Shown here piece after piece: positions 48,751 to 56,443 of a stretch of DNA of 58,276 bases (position 1 is the first letter of the stretch; every line of letters begins with the position of its first letter). A program made the position numbers and the translations under genes. The stretch lies in NCBI GenBank assembly GCA_944325765.1, contig CALVBH010000071.1, positions 1 to 58,276 of the forward strand, in the 5' to 3' direction. Below the pieces are notes generated by a model. That model was not told the DNA's origin. It saw nothing but the letters and a program-made list of their open reading frames with translations, and did no database searches. The DNA comes from an uncultured Bacteroidales bacterium (GTDB lineage: Bacteria > Bacteroidota > Bacteroidia > Bacteroidales > UBA932).

Positions 48751-51700
48751 ATGGAAAAGGGAAAATCAGCGAAAAGGCTGTGGAAAACCATCGGACTATG
48801 CCTGACAGGCATAGTCGGACTCTGGGCAGTGATACTGGTTGCGCTGCAGATAGCCCTGACACCCGGAGTGCTCACCGTGCTTGCGAACAAATATGCCGCC
48901 AGCTTCGTGGACGGAGACGTTTCCTTCGGGAAAGTCAACGCTTCCGTCATACGCAGTTTTCCCTACCTGAACGTCACATTCGACAGCCTGTCTGTCACGT
49001 ATCCTTCCGAGAGGTTCGAAAAATACGGGGCCGGCGACAACTGGTACACGAGACAGGGCCGCGGGGAAACATGCGACACGCTGATGTCGTTCAACAGCCT
49101 TTCCGTATCGGTGAACCTTTCGAGCCTGATAGCCGGACAGATAAACATACCCGGGATTTCCCTGTCGAAACCCAGGATTTATACCACGTCATACAACGAC
49201 AGTACCGCCACCTGGAACATCTTCAGAACAGGAAGCACTGAAGAAGAATCCTCTGATTCGGTTTCATCCGGACTTCCGGATCTGGTCATCGGGAAAATAC
49301 GTCTCGACGACAATCCGAGAATCGTTTACAGCAGCATTCCGGATTCCACAAATATCGCATTGAGTCTGAAACGGATGGTGTTTTTCGGAAGGATTGTCAC
49401 CAAAGACCCGGAAAAGAGCCGTCTCGGGCTCAGAGTCGACAAGATGTTCCTCTCAGGACGTTTCCCGACAGATACGGTGGCTCTGAAACTCGACAGATTC
49501 GTCACGCGCGGCCGGAACCGCGGCATTGACGTCAAGGCATCAGCTACAGCCTACATGGCGACAGGAGCATACGGAAGGATGAAAATCCCCGTAACGATGG
49601 ACTCCAGAATTTCGTTTCCTGAAGATACGCCCGGTCATATCCGGGTAGAAAAATTCGACGTCGATTTCGCCGACATACCGGTTTCGGCCAAGGCCGACAT
49701 AATCATGAAAAAAGACAGCATCTATGTAAACGGAGGATGTTTCATAGACGGATGCGACATCACCCGGCCGATAGACTATTTCGGAAAAAGTCTGATGAAA
49801 GGGCTCGGGGATTTCAGGACGGACGCTGTCATAACCATGGCGGTAAAGGCGGACGGATGGCTTGACAGCCGCGGCAGCATCCCGAAAGTGGACGGTTTTC
49901 TGGAAATTCCGGTCTCGAAAATCTCTCACAGGGCATTCGGGGAAAACCGGATAGGTCTTAAGGCATACCTGAGAAGCAGGGAAACCGGACAGATCGACCT
50001 GCAGCTCGACAGCGTCCTGGCGATAGGGCGCGGTCTGGCGCTGACAGGTTCGGGCAAAGCCGAAGACATACTGGGGAAAGACCCTCTGCTAAACATAGAC
50101 AGCCGTTTTTTCCTGAATCTCGACACCTTGTCCACCGTACTGAAAAAATTCACAGGATACTCTGCAGGCGGCCGGCTGTCGGCTGACCTGAAAGGGGACA
50201 TAAACATGTCGCAGCTCTCGCCTTACACGTTCGCCCAGGCCGACCTGAAAGGCAATATGAAAAGCCGCCGGATGCTCCTGTACTCGGCGAAAGACTCCAT
50301 CGACATCTACATAGACAGTCTGGACGTAAAACTCGGCACATACGGAAACATATTCGCGAAAAATATCGAAAAGGGAGAAAGGATGATGGGGCTGTCCGCA
50401 TATGTGGACAGCGTCCGGTTCCGGTACAAGGATCAGATGTCTCTGCTTGGCAGAAAACTCTCCCTGAAGGCCCAGAACTCGGCCGCCATCCTCGACCGGA
50501 CAGATTCTTCCGCATTTTATCCGTTCGGCGGCAGATTCGATGCAGGATTCCTGTCTCTGCGCGGTGCGGACTCGTCCGTAGTAGTCGTGGCCCGTTCAGA
50601 AAACAGATTCACCGTCTCGCCCAAGGAAACGGATCGGGACATACCGGTACTGTCTCTCACGAGCAATACCCGCGGCCTGTTCATGAAGGGTCCGGTCAAC
50701 AGAATCGGAGTCAGGAATCTGGATATGAGTGCCAATGCGGCGATGAATTCCATCGAAAGGAAGAAAAAGGCCAAAGCATTCGTAGACTCGCTTTCCAGAG
50801 CGAATCCGGACGTGCCGGTCGACTCGCTGTTCAGGCACTTCCGCCGCACCAGACCCGCCCGGGAAATTCCCGACTGGCTTTCCGAAACCGATTTCAGGAA
50901 GAACGACATCAGTTTCGACGTAGGAGACAATATCAGGAAATATTTCAGTGAATGGGACATCGACGGAAGCATCGCCTTCGGAGGTACAGGCATAATGTCC
51001 CCTTATCTTCCGTTGAGAAACCGGATCAGCGATTTCAAGGGAACTTTCAACAACAATGAAATCCGGATAGAGAATATCGGGATAACCAGCGGAAAGTCCA
51101 GGCTCGCTGCAAGCGGCTCGCTGACCGGACTCAGAATGGCTATCCTGAGAAACGGATTCTTGAAACTCGACGTCAGCGTTAAGGCCGACAGCCTGGACCT
51201 CAACCAGCTTCTGGCGGCATACTCCGCAGGGCAGAGATTCGAAAAAGCGGACTTTGCCGGAAAGGATATGACGGAAATGGAAGATGACGAGTTCGAGGAA
51301 ATGCTGGTATCGGACAGCACCGCCGTACAGGACAGCAGCCGGATGCTGCTCGTCATTCCTGCCAATCTGACAGCCGGAATCAGGCTCGAAGCCGACAACG
51401 TAAAATACTCGACACTGGAAATGAACCGGATGACAGCCGACCTTGTGATGAAGGAAAGGTGTATCCAGTTTACGAATACTTCTGCCACGACGAATATGGG
51501 AGATCTGTTTTTCGAGGGCTTCTACTCCACACGGACAAAAAAGGACCTGAAGACAGGATTCAACCTGAATTTTTCCAGAATCACGGCTGAAAAAGTCATA
51601 GAAATGCTTCCGGCCGTAGACACCGTGATGCCTCTGCTGAAGTCGTTCAAGGGAGAACTGAATCTGGAACTGGCAGCGACAGCCGATATCGACACTGCCA

Positions 51701-52302
51701 TGAGCATCGTCATGCCGTCGCTGAACGGAGTCATACGGATCGGAGGTAAAGACCTGCAACTGCACAATGACCAAAGCATCAGGAAAATAGCCAAAATTCT
51801 GAAATTCAAGGACAGGGAGACCAGCAGGATAGACAGGATGACAGTGGAAGGAGTACTCGCAGACAACCGTCTGGAGGTATTCCCGTTCGTTCTGAACATC
51901 GACAGATACGTGCTGGCAATGAGCGGGGTGCAGAATCTGGATTCTTCTTTCAAATACCATATTTCTGTCATAGAATCCCCTCTTCCGTTCAGGCTCGGAA
52001 TAGATCTCTACGGAGACAGTTTCGATGATATGAAATTCCGTATAGGAAAAGCCAAGTACAAGAGCGCGAACGTTCCTGTCTTTACGGCCGCAGTAGACCG
52101 AATGAAAGTCAATCTGGCCGAATCCATCAGGGACATTTTCCGGAAAGGCGTGGACAAGGCGGTGGAGGAAAACCGCAGGCAGCAGTCCATCAGCGAATAC
52201 AAGAAGAACATAGATTACGTCCCGGCAGTGGACGAACAGATGGATACATTGACTTCCGAGGAACAGGAGACGCTGGATTTGGAAGACGGACCTGCGGAAT
52301 GA
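48751..52302 (+). CDS. AsmA-family inner-membrane protein (large, bridge-like)
   Basis: A 1183-residue protein with one N-terminal membrane helix (about 14-38; TIGLCLTGIVGLWAVILVALQIA) and a very long periplasmic body with repeated beta strands and an AsmA-like C-terminal domain (about 930-1130; GVIRIGGKDLQL...LKFKDRETSRIDRMTVEGVLADNRLEVFPFVLNIDRYVLAMSG). Such proteins form lipid-conducting grooves in the AsmA/TamB/YhdP group and help build the outer membrane. I chose the ATG at 48751; a TTG 9 nt upstream is possible. The C-terminus is an acidic tail (TSEEQETLDLEDGPAE). Nineteen nt before prmA. Confidence 0.88.
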   Translation: MEKGKSAKRLWKTIGLCLTGIVGLWAVILVALQIALTPGVLTVLANKYAASFVDGDVSFGKVNASVIRSFPYLNVTFDSLSVTYPSERFEKYGAGDNWYTRQGRGETCDTLMSFNSLSVSVNLSSLIAGQINIPGISLSKPRIYTTSYNDSTATWNIFRTGSTEEESSDSVSSGLPDLVIGKIRLDDNPRIVYSSIPDSTNIALSLKRMVFFGRIVTKDPEKSRLGLRVDKMFLSGRFPTDTVALKLDRFVTRGRNRGIDVKASATAYMATGAYGRMKIPVTMDSRISFPEDTPGHIRVEKFDVDFADIPVSAKADIIMKKDSIYVNGGCFIDGCDITRPIDYFGKSLMKGLGDFRTDAVITMAVKADGWLDSRGSIPKVDGFLEIPVSKISHRAFGENRIGLKAYLRSRETGQIDLQLDSVLAIGRGLALTGSGKAEDILGKDPLLNIDSRFFLNLDTLSTVLKKFTGYSAGGRLSADLKGDINMSQLSPYTFAQADLKGNMKSRRMLLYSAKDSIDIYIDSLDVKLGTYGNIFAKNIEKGERMMGLSAYVDSVRFRYKDQMSLLGRKLSLKAQNSAAILDRTDSSAFYPFGGRFDAGFLSLRGADSSVVVVARSENRFTVSPKETDRDIPVLSLTSNTRGLFMKGPVNRIGVRNLDMSANAAMNSIERKKKAKAFVDSLSRANPDVPVDSLFRHFRRTRPAREIPDWLSETDFRKNDISFDVGDNIRKYFSEWDIDGSIAFGGTGIMSPYLPLRNRISDFKGTFNNNEIRIENIGITSGKSRLAASGSLTGLRMAILRNGFLKLDVSVKADSLDLNQLLAAYSAGQRFEKADFAGKDMTEMEDDEFEEMLVSDSTAVQDSSRMLLVIPANLTAGIRLEADNVKYSTLEMNRMTADLVMKERCIQFTNTSATTNMGDLFFEGFYSTRTKKDLKTGFNLNFSRITAEKVIEMLPAVDTVMPLLKSFKGELNLELAATADIDTAMSIVMPSLNGVIRIGGKDLQLHNDQSIRKIAKILKFKDRETSRIDRMTVEGVLADNRLEVFPFVLNIDRYVLAMSGVQNLDSSFKYHISVIESPLPFRLGIDLYGDSFDDMKFRIGKAKYKSANVPVFTAAVDRMKVNLAESIRDIFRKGVDKAVEENRRQQSISEYKKNIDYVPAVDEQMDTLTSEEQETLDLEDGPAE

Positions 52303-52321
52303 AAAACAAAACCGGAATATT

Positions 52322-53176
52322 ATGAACAGTCAGGAATATATAGAAGTCTCGATGAAGATAACTCCGTTCAGCGATGAAAATGCCGAAATACTGATGGCAG
52401 AGCTGGATGAAGTCCCTTTCGAGTCATTCACCGTAGAAGAACCGTGCCTGAAAGGGTTTATCCCCAAAGACCTGTACAGCGCCCAGATGCTGAAAATAGT
52501 GCTCAGCGGACTGGATACGGCCTTCGATGTGGAATTCAATGCGACCCTGATTCCGCCGTGCAACTGGAACGCGGTCTGGGAGGAACAGTTCACCCCCATC
52601 GTGGTGGACAGGAAATGCACTGTAAAGGCAACCTTTCACAAAGGATTGAAAAAGACCAGGTTCAACATCACCATAGACCCGAAGATGGCTTTCGGAACGG
52701 GCCATCACCAGACTACGTACATGATGTGCAGGGCTCTGCTCGAAAATGAAGCCGCCGTCAAAGGCAGGGTGGTGATGGATATGGGCTGCGGCACCGCCAT
52801 TCTCGCCATTCTCGCAGCGAAGATGGGTGCGGCCCATACGTACGGCATAGATATCGATGCCGTCGCTGCGGTTTCGGCATTCGACAACGCGCGGCTGAAC
52901 CGGGTCTCAAGGCATGTCGAGACTTACTGCGGGGATGCATCGCTGCTCCAGATGGGAAAATACGACATACTCCTGGCCAACATAAACAGGAACATACTTT
53001 TAGAAGATATCCCTACATATTCGCGCAGTCTGAAAAAGGGAGGACTGCTCTTCGTAAGCGGGTTCTATACCGAAGATATGACTATGATAACGAGCGTGGC
53101 GGAAAATGCAGGACTCCGGTTCGAATCCTCCGACAGTATGGACAACTGGTGCTGCGTGAAATTTTCAAAAATTTGA
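52322..53176 (+). CDS. prmA: Ribosomal protein L11 methyltransferase
   Basis: Trimethylates ribosomal protein uL11 using S-adenosylmethionine. The 284 residues have the N-terminal substrate-recognition domain (about 1-95), FGTGHHQTT, SAM motif I MDMGCGTAILAILAAKMGA and the catalytic-site motif LANINRNIL. Length close to E. coli PrmA (293). Co-directional with the AsmA-like gene. Confidence 0.93.
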   Translation: MNSQEYIEVSMKITPFSDENAEILMAELDEVPFESFTVEEPCLKGFIPKDLYSAQMLKIVLSGLDTAFDVEFNATLIPPCNWNAVWEEQFTPIVVDRKCTVKATFHKGLKKTRFNITIDPKMAFGTGHHQTTYMMCRALLENEAAVKGRVVMDMGCGTAILAILAAKMGAAHTYGIDIDAVAAVSAFDNARLNRVSRHVETYCGDASLLQMGKYDILLANINRNILLEDIPTYSRSLKKGGLLFVSGFYTEDMTMITSVAENAGLRFESSDSMDNWCCVKFSKI

Positions 53177-53177
53177 T

Positions 53178-53185
53178 TATATTTG
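53178..53185 (+). promoter_or_regulatory. -7 element TATATTTG of tRNA-Leu
   Basis: Perfect TAnnTTTG, placing the start a few nt before the mature tRNA 5' end. Confidence 0.5.
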
Positions 53186-53195
53186 CCGTCTGTTT

Positions 53196-53277
53196 GCGGG
53201 CGTGTTGTAATTGGTAGCCAAGCCAGACTTAGGATCTGGTGCCGCAAGGCGTATGGGTTCGAGTCCCTTCGCCCGCA
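53196..53277 (+). tRNA. tRNA-Leu (anticodon UAG)
   Basis: The acceptor arms GCGGGCG and CGCCCGC pair over 7 bp. The anticodon stem CCAGA/TCTGG encloses the loop CTTAGGA, giving anticodon TAG. The variable arm GTGCCGCAAGGCGT is long, as in tRNA-Leu. The T arm is GGGTTCGAGTCCC. CCA is not encoded (ACAA follows). Its 3' end is the probable integration site of the element to the right. Confidence 0.95.
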
Positions 53278-53281
53278 CAAA

Positions 53282-53315
53282 AAATCCCTGTTAATCGCTT
53301 GATTAGCAGAGATTT
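53282..53315. repeat. 15-bp imperfect inverted repeat just after tRNA-Leu
   Basis: The arms AAATCCCTGTTAATC and GATTAGCAGAGATTT pair with a GCTT loop, one mismatch and one G-U pair, followed by a T-rich tract. It could be the tRNA terminator or part of the element's attachment site. Confidence 0.6.
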
Positions 53316-53328
53316 AATTTTTATTGAG

Positions 53329-53346
53329 GTGTACTAAAAGTGTACT
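53329..53346. repeat. Direct repeat GTGTACT-AAAA-GTGTACT, candidate integrase/excisionase arm sites
   Basis: Two exact 7-mers start 11 bp apart, 52 bp from the tRNA end. Short direct repeats spaced by one helical turn near the att site are typical of tyrosine-integrase arm or Xis sites. Inference from layout only. Confidence 0.4.
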
Positions 53347-53371
53347 ATTTGCCAAAAAGCCTATTTTTGAC

Positions 53372-53390
53372 CCCCGTTTTCACCCCGTTC
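53372..53390 (+). repeat. Copy 1 of a 19-bp repeat (CCCCGTTTTYACCCCGTTC)
   Basis: Matches 54765-54783 in 18 of 19 positions, and the preceding TGAC is shared too. The two copies have the same orientation, 1.4 kb apart inside the element. Confidence 0.6.
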
Positions 53391-53399
53391 GCCCTCCTT

Positions 53400-53708
53400 T
53401 CAAATCTTTTCAAAGTACTTTATCCGGAACTTGTCAAGACGTTCCGCCAGATACTTCACCTTGGACTCATCGGACATCATCTGGACGCCGGGCATAGTCA
53501 CATAATCACGGCAAATCCTCATAAGGACTACAAACGGGGTTTCCAATTCATTGCCCCGGCAAAGGCTTTCAAGCCTGTCGACCTCTCTGAAAAGCTGGTC
53601 ATAATTTTTCCCTGTTAGCATTATTGACGATTTAGGAAATACAAATGCCCTCCGTTTAGGTGTCCTCGGCTCGTCAAGAAGCCGTGCATCCGTTTCCGGT
53701 ACTGCCAC
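53400..53708 (-). CDS. Small hypothetical protein at the element's left end
   Basis: About 102 residues from a GTG at 53708, or 73 from the ATG at 53621 (MLTGKNYDQLFREVDRL). Helical and charged, with two Cys and no membrane segment or known motif. A minus-strand -7 element TATCTTTG at 53779-53786 fits either start. Its position, last before the tRNA, is often an accessory-gene site in integrated elements. Family not recognised; start uncertain. Confidence 0.55.
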   Translation of the reverse strand: MAVPETDARLLDEPRTPKRRAFVFPKSSIMLTGKNYDQLFREVDRLESLCRGNELETPFVVLMRICRDYVTMPGVQMMSDESKVKYLAERLDKFRIKYFEKI

Positions 53709-53778
53709 CGTGCAAAGGGCAAATAATAGTCTTATACAGCCGGATTTTCTCCGGTTGCTTGACGATTTAAGGATGCGG

Positions 53779-53786
53779 CAAAGATA
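53779..53786 (-). promoter_or_regulatory. -7 element TATCTTTG of the small minus-strand gene
   Basis: Matches TAnnTTTG on the minus strand. Divergent with the -7 element at 53839-53846, 52 bp away, so a shared control region is likely. Confidence 0.5.
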
Positions 53787-53838
53787 TGTATTTTCTTTAT
53801 CATTTTATTCCTTTGCTTTCCTTTTTATTCAAAAATGC

Positions 53839-53846
53839 TATCTTTG
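53839..53846 (+). promoter_or_regulatory. -7 element TATCTTTG of the two small membrane-protein genes
   Basis: Matches TAnnTTTG 21 nt before the ATG at 53868; a TTTG lies 23 nt upstream at 53812-53815. Confidence 0.55.
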
Positions 53847-53867
53847 CATATACTAACAACCGGGACA

Positions 53868-54080
53868 ATGACGGAGGAAAGGAAAAAGACACTGTTTGCA
53901 GAAATAGGTAAATACTGCACCGACATTTCAAAGCTTGTGTTTGGCGGCATCATATTGGCCGGGCTTATGGACTTGGAGATAAACCGCCTTGCACTGATTC
54001 TGTCCGGGCTTGCTGTCGTGGTCATCCTTGCCGTTGCCGGGGTCTCTTTCTCCGTATTGTCTGACAACAAAAAACAATAG
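53868..54080 (+). CDS. Small membrane protein (DUF6722-like)
   Basis: A 70-residue protein: a charged start (MTEERKKTLFAEIGKYCTD), then two membrane helices (about 22-38, VFGGIILAGLMDLEI, and 42-63, LALILSGLAVVVILAVAGVSF) and a short polar tail. It resembles small two-helix proteins often carried by Bacteroidota mobile elements. The frame from 53835 would start before the -7 region's end; 53868 is preferred. Function unknown. Confidence 0.7.
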   Translation: MTEERKKTLFAEIGKYCTDISKLVFGGIILAGLMDLEINRLALILSGLAVVVILAVAGVSFSVLSDNKKQ

Positions 54081-54082
54081 AT

Positions 54083-54193
54083 ATGGAACTGATTTATTTG
54101 TTTGGCATTCTTGCCGTGCTTGGCATCATAGGCATAATATACGCCGCCGTTGAATTTCACAGACAGAGCCACCGCCCGACAAAAAAGGCGTGA
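54083..54193 (+). CDS. 36-residue single-helix membrane peptide
   Basis: ATG 2 nt after the previous stop, TGA at 54191-54193. MELIYLFGILAVLGIIGIIYAAVEFHRQ is one membrane helix followed by a basic tail HRPTKKA. Size and layout recall the 32-33-residue minor coat proteins (pVII, pIX) of filamentous phages, but many unrelated short membrane peptides look like this. Likely co-transcribed with the 70-residue gene. Confidence 0.55.
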   Translation: MELIYLFGILAVLGIIGIIYAAVEFHRQSHRPTKKA

Positions 54194-54250
54194 GGAAATA
54201 CGGGCGCATGCAAACCATGCGTTTGTATTGTCTCAATACGTTCGTATCAG

Positions 54251-54310
54251 TTATCTCCGATAATGTCGGATTATCTTCGATTATCTTCGATTATCTTCGA
54301 TTATCTCCGG
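54251..54310 (+). repeat. Six 10-bp iterons in register
   Basis: Units, in order: TTATCTCCGA, TAATGTCGGA (degenerate), TTATCTTCGA three times, TTATCTCCGG. The period is one helical turn. A lone GATTATCTCC recurs at 54824-54833, next to the hairpins. Candidate binding sites for the element's replication initiator. Confidence 0.75.
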
Positions 54311-54407
54311 TTTCTGCTTGGTTATTCCCGTCATTTATCCGTCTGCCGCCCGGTTATTGTAGCAGAAACGGGCATTTCTTCCGGATTTATCCTCATTTCT
54401 TCTGAAT

Positions 54408-54626
54408 TTATACCGACCGTTTCACGACCGTTGTAACCCTTGCGGTAATCTTGTGGTTATTTTGTTGTATCATCGCCCCAATCTCGTCCCTTTTCTTCTC
54501 GGGTATATAATCTATCATCCCGGATGCAATCGTGGCAAATAGGGCTGTTTCCGGGCCGTCCTCAACAATGCAAAAAACGTCTTTATATGGATTCCCGACC
54601 GTACAAAATCCGTCATTATGCCGTAT
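54408..54626 (-). pseudogene. 72-codon frame with protein-like content but no usual start codon
   Basis: After an in-frame TAA (54627-54629) the frame opens with ATA and runs to TAA at 54408. The middle and end look genuinely coding (NPYKDVFCIVEDGPETALFATIAS, then YIPEKKRDEIGAMIQQNNHKI), but there is no ATG, GTG or TTG until an internal ATG leaving 39 residues. Either the start was lost (ATG to ATA) or a non-standard start is used. Family not recognised. Confidence 0.45.
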
Positions 54627-54764
54627 TTAATGAATAAACGCCAAAATCCGGCGTTTTTCCTCTTTTGTGGAAGTTATACCGGATTTTGTAGAAAGTGTCT
54701 GAAATCACCTGAAAAGCGGCAAAGACGTGTTTTGTGCCTTGCCTTTTCCTTGCCGTCTGTGACG

Positions 54765-54783
54765 CCCCGTTTTTACCCCGTTC
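54765..54783 (+). repeat. Copy 2 of the 19-bp repeat (CCCCGTTTTYACCCCGTTC)
   Basis: Same orientation as 53372-53390, 18 of 19 identical. Placed between the iterons and the paired hairpins. Confidence 0.6.
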
Positions 54784-54846
54784 CTTTCCCGTTGACGGAC
54801 CCCATAAAGTTACATCTGTCTCCGATTATCTCCACCCCCCCCTCCG

Positions 54847-54880
54847 CCCCCTCTTAGGGGGAACGTGGGCTGACACCCAC
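54847..54880. other. Two adjacent hairpins, possible nick-site region of a rolling-circle origin
   Basis: CCCCC-TCTTA-GGGGG (54847-54861) and GTGGG-CTGACA-CCCAC (54865-54880) are perfect 5-bp stems separated by 3 nt, right after a C-rich strand and an iteron copy. Rolling-circle initiators nick in or beside such hairpins. No known nick sequence is recognised. Confidence 0.45.
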
Positions 54881-54983
54881 CCCTCCCGTTTCTTTCTCTT
54901 TTGTCATTCATTCCTACGTCACTTCAGGTTACCAAATCGGTAACTGAAAACAGGTTAATATCATGCGCATAATGCAGGCGCGG

Positions 54984-55003
54984 GTGCGTACGCGTGCGCA
55001 CGC
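54984..55003. other. 20-nt perfectly alternating purine-pyrimidine tract
   Basis: GTGCGTACGCGTGCGCACGC alternates without a break and includes the dyad CGTGCGCACG. Such DNA readily forms Z-DNA or a cruciform. It lies 30 bp beyond the replication gene's stop codon. Confidence 0.6.
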
Positions 55004-55032
55004 TCGAGAGAGACAGCCCCAAAATCCGCCCG

Positions 55033-55968
55033 TCAGTACATCTTCACGGCAGCTCTTATCTTGCCGTCCAGCTCCTCGATAGCCTCGCTTGTTGAGGTAA
55101 AGCCCGGACGAGGTTTGCAGGCTTCATCCACCGCGTCCTTTAGGTCGTGTGCCTGTTTCTTGGTCAGTTTGCCATCTGCCTGCATCCTCTTTATGCGCCT
55201 GTTTAGTGCCTGTTTTCCTCCCTCGGCTTCAGCGGCCAAAAGCACGCCCAGTCTGTACAGGTCTGATTTTCTTCTTATCATATCGAACTCCGGTATTTTG
55301 TCGTTAATCTTCTGTATTGCCCTGTATGTGTCACGCCACCTGTGCAGCATATCGTCAAAAAATGCCCTGTTGTATAAGTCTGCCGCCGTGACATACGGGC
55401 GGTTTAGCTGCTGTGGAATCCGTTTTGTATATCGTATTTCATACCTCAGCACATTCCGCCCGGCGTATAGTTCCGGGATAGGCTCTCCGGCTGATTTCCT
55501 CTCCCTGTTCTTGTCATAGAAATTCAATACCTTGCCGTTTCCCCAATAATACAGACCGTTGGAGGCTTCCGTGCGTTTGCTATGCCTCAACTCTCCCAAC
55601 TTGTCAAGATACAAAGATACAGGATGCTTCATAATCAAATTTGTACCAAAGTCCAGTCGGGTAATGTCGGCTTCATCCATTGGCAAATGCAGGGTGTCGG
55701 ACAAATGCTCGACTGCTTCCTGTGTGGCTTTCCTGTCAAGTGTCCGGAGGTTGTCCCCCAGATGCCACTTGCACAGGCTGCCTTTTGACACTCTGACAGA
55801 ATGGGGGCGCACCGTTATGTGCAGACCTCCCAGCAGCCCGGACACATACTCGCTGCCCTGCAAGTGGCTGCATCCCGTCAGCCTGTCAAGACGGGGCGGC
55901 ACACTTTCCATCGGACTAATGCCGCGCCCGTCCTCGACAAAAAGCCGCATTCCTACTGTGTCATACAT
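55033..55968 (-). CDS. Replication initiator of the filamentous-phage gene II/X (Phage_CRI-like) type
   Basis: A 311-residue soluble protein. It begins MYDTVGMRL, then has VRVSKGSLCKWHLGDN, DITRLDFGTNLIMKHPVSLYLDKLGEL, GLYYWGNGKVLNFYDKNRERK and VLRYEIRYTKRI, the pattern I know from gpII/gpX-like proteins that nick the phage origin to start rolling-circle replication. The helical C-terminus (about 225-311) is rich in Lys and Arg. Its ATG overlaps the upstream gene by 8 nt (ATGTATGA). It could belong to an inovirus or a plasmid of the same replicon family. Downstream lies the origin-like region. Confidence 0.72.
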   Translation of the reverse strand: MYDTVGMRLFVEDGRGISPMESVPPRLDRLTGCSHLQGSEYVSGLLGGLHITVRPHSVRVSKGSLCKWHLGDNLRTLDRKATQEAVEHLSDTLHLPMDEADITRLDFGTNLIMKHPVSLYLDKLGELRHSKRTEASNGLYYWGNGKVLNFYDKNRERKSAGEPIPELYAGRNVLRYEIRYTKRIPQQLNRPYVTAADLYNRAFFDDMLHRWRDTYRAIQKINDKIPEFDMIRRKSDLYRLGVLLAAEAEGGKQALNRRIKRMQADGKLTKKQAHDLKDAVDEACKPRPGFTSTSEAIEELDGKIRAAVKMY

Positions 55969-56443
55969 CGCTCCCGGTTGCCGATTCAGTAACCGCCCGT
56001 TTACTCAACGCCTCTACCTCGTCCGTCAAATCCCCGTCACACAGCATATTGAAAAGCCCCTGCCGGTTGGCTCGCTGTCCCCGCGCCACAAATACCTCTA
56101 TCACCGAGCCAGGCTGTATCGCACCGTCAACAAACGCCACATTGTGGCACACAAACAGGGCTGCATCAGCCGTATTGTGGAAATCCCCGTACCAGCAAGG
56201 CAGTTTCACATCCGGGGCAAATATGCTGCTGATATGGTCTTTGTATGACAGCGACAAATCAGACCTTCCGGACTGCCCGGCCTTGGTGTAGGTGTTGTCC
56301 CCGATATAGAGCTTTAGCAGCCCTTTTTTGTCCCTGTACCGCTCTAATGTGTCATAACTCCGGGTTGAGGTTGTGCAGTCTATCCGCATCCGGGATTTCT
56401 GCCCCTCAAGCTTCACGAACTTGTAGTAATCCGTCAGCATCAT
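55961..56443 (-). CDS. Element protein of unknown function between the HTH gene and the replication gene
   Basis: Using the ATG at 56443, the protein has 160 residues: MMLTDYYKFVKLEGQKSRMRIDCTTSTRSYDTLERYRDKKGLLKLYIGDN, then a beta-rich part with FVCHNVAFVDGAIQPGSVIEVFVARGQ. No signal peptide or membrane helix. Position beside the initiator and a beta-rich, Arg/Lys-containing body make a single-stranded-DNA-binding role imaginable (gene V analogue), but no motif proves it. The start overlaps the HTH gene's TGA by 4 nt and the end overlaps the initiator by 8 nt, so the three are translated together. Confidence 0.65.
   Translation of the reverse strand: MMLTDYYKFVKLEGQKSRMRIDCTTSTRSYDTLERYRDKKGLLKLYIGDNTYTKAGQSGRSDLSLSYKDHISSIFAPDVKLPCWYGDFHNTADAALFVCHNVAFVDGAIQPGSVIEVFVARGQRANRQGLFNMLCDGDLTDEVEALSKRAVTESATGSDV

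Larger units (their letters stand above)
54194..55032. other. Mostly non-coding 0.84-kb region with origin-like structure
   Basis: Between the small plus-strand genes and the end of the minus-strand replication gene there is no well-supported gene, only a 72-codon frame without an ordinary start (54408-54626). It holds six iterons, a C-rich segment with two hairpins, a second 19-bp repeat copy and an alternating purine-pyrimidine tract. This layout resembles the intergenic origin region of filamentous phages or rolling-circle plasmids. Confidence 0.55.

Noticed and set aside
53065-53280. Minus-strand frame starting MCGRRDSNPYALRH across the tRNA-Leu gene
   Set aside because: It is the complement of the tRNA sequence and a well-known false gene of this type.
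54251-54310. CRISPR-like array
   Set aside because: Units are 10 bp in direct tandem without spacers, so they are iterons and not CRISPR repeats.
54190-54405. 71-codon plus-strand frame over the iterons
   Set aside because: Its middle is simply the translated 10-bp repeats; start is weak and overlaps the preceding stop.
54618-54857. 79-codon plus-strand frame in the origin-like region
   Set aside because: Ser/Pro-rich low-complexity translation of C-rich DNA with no homologous pattern.
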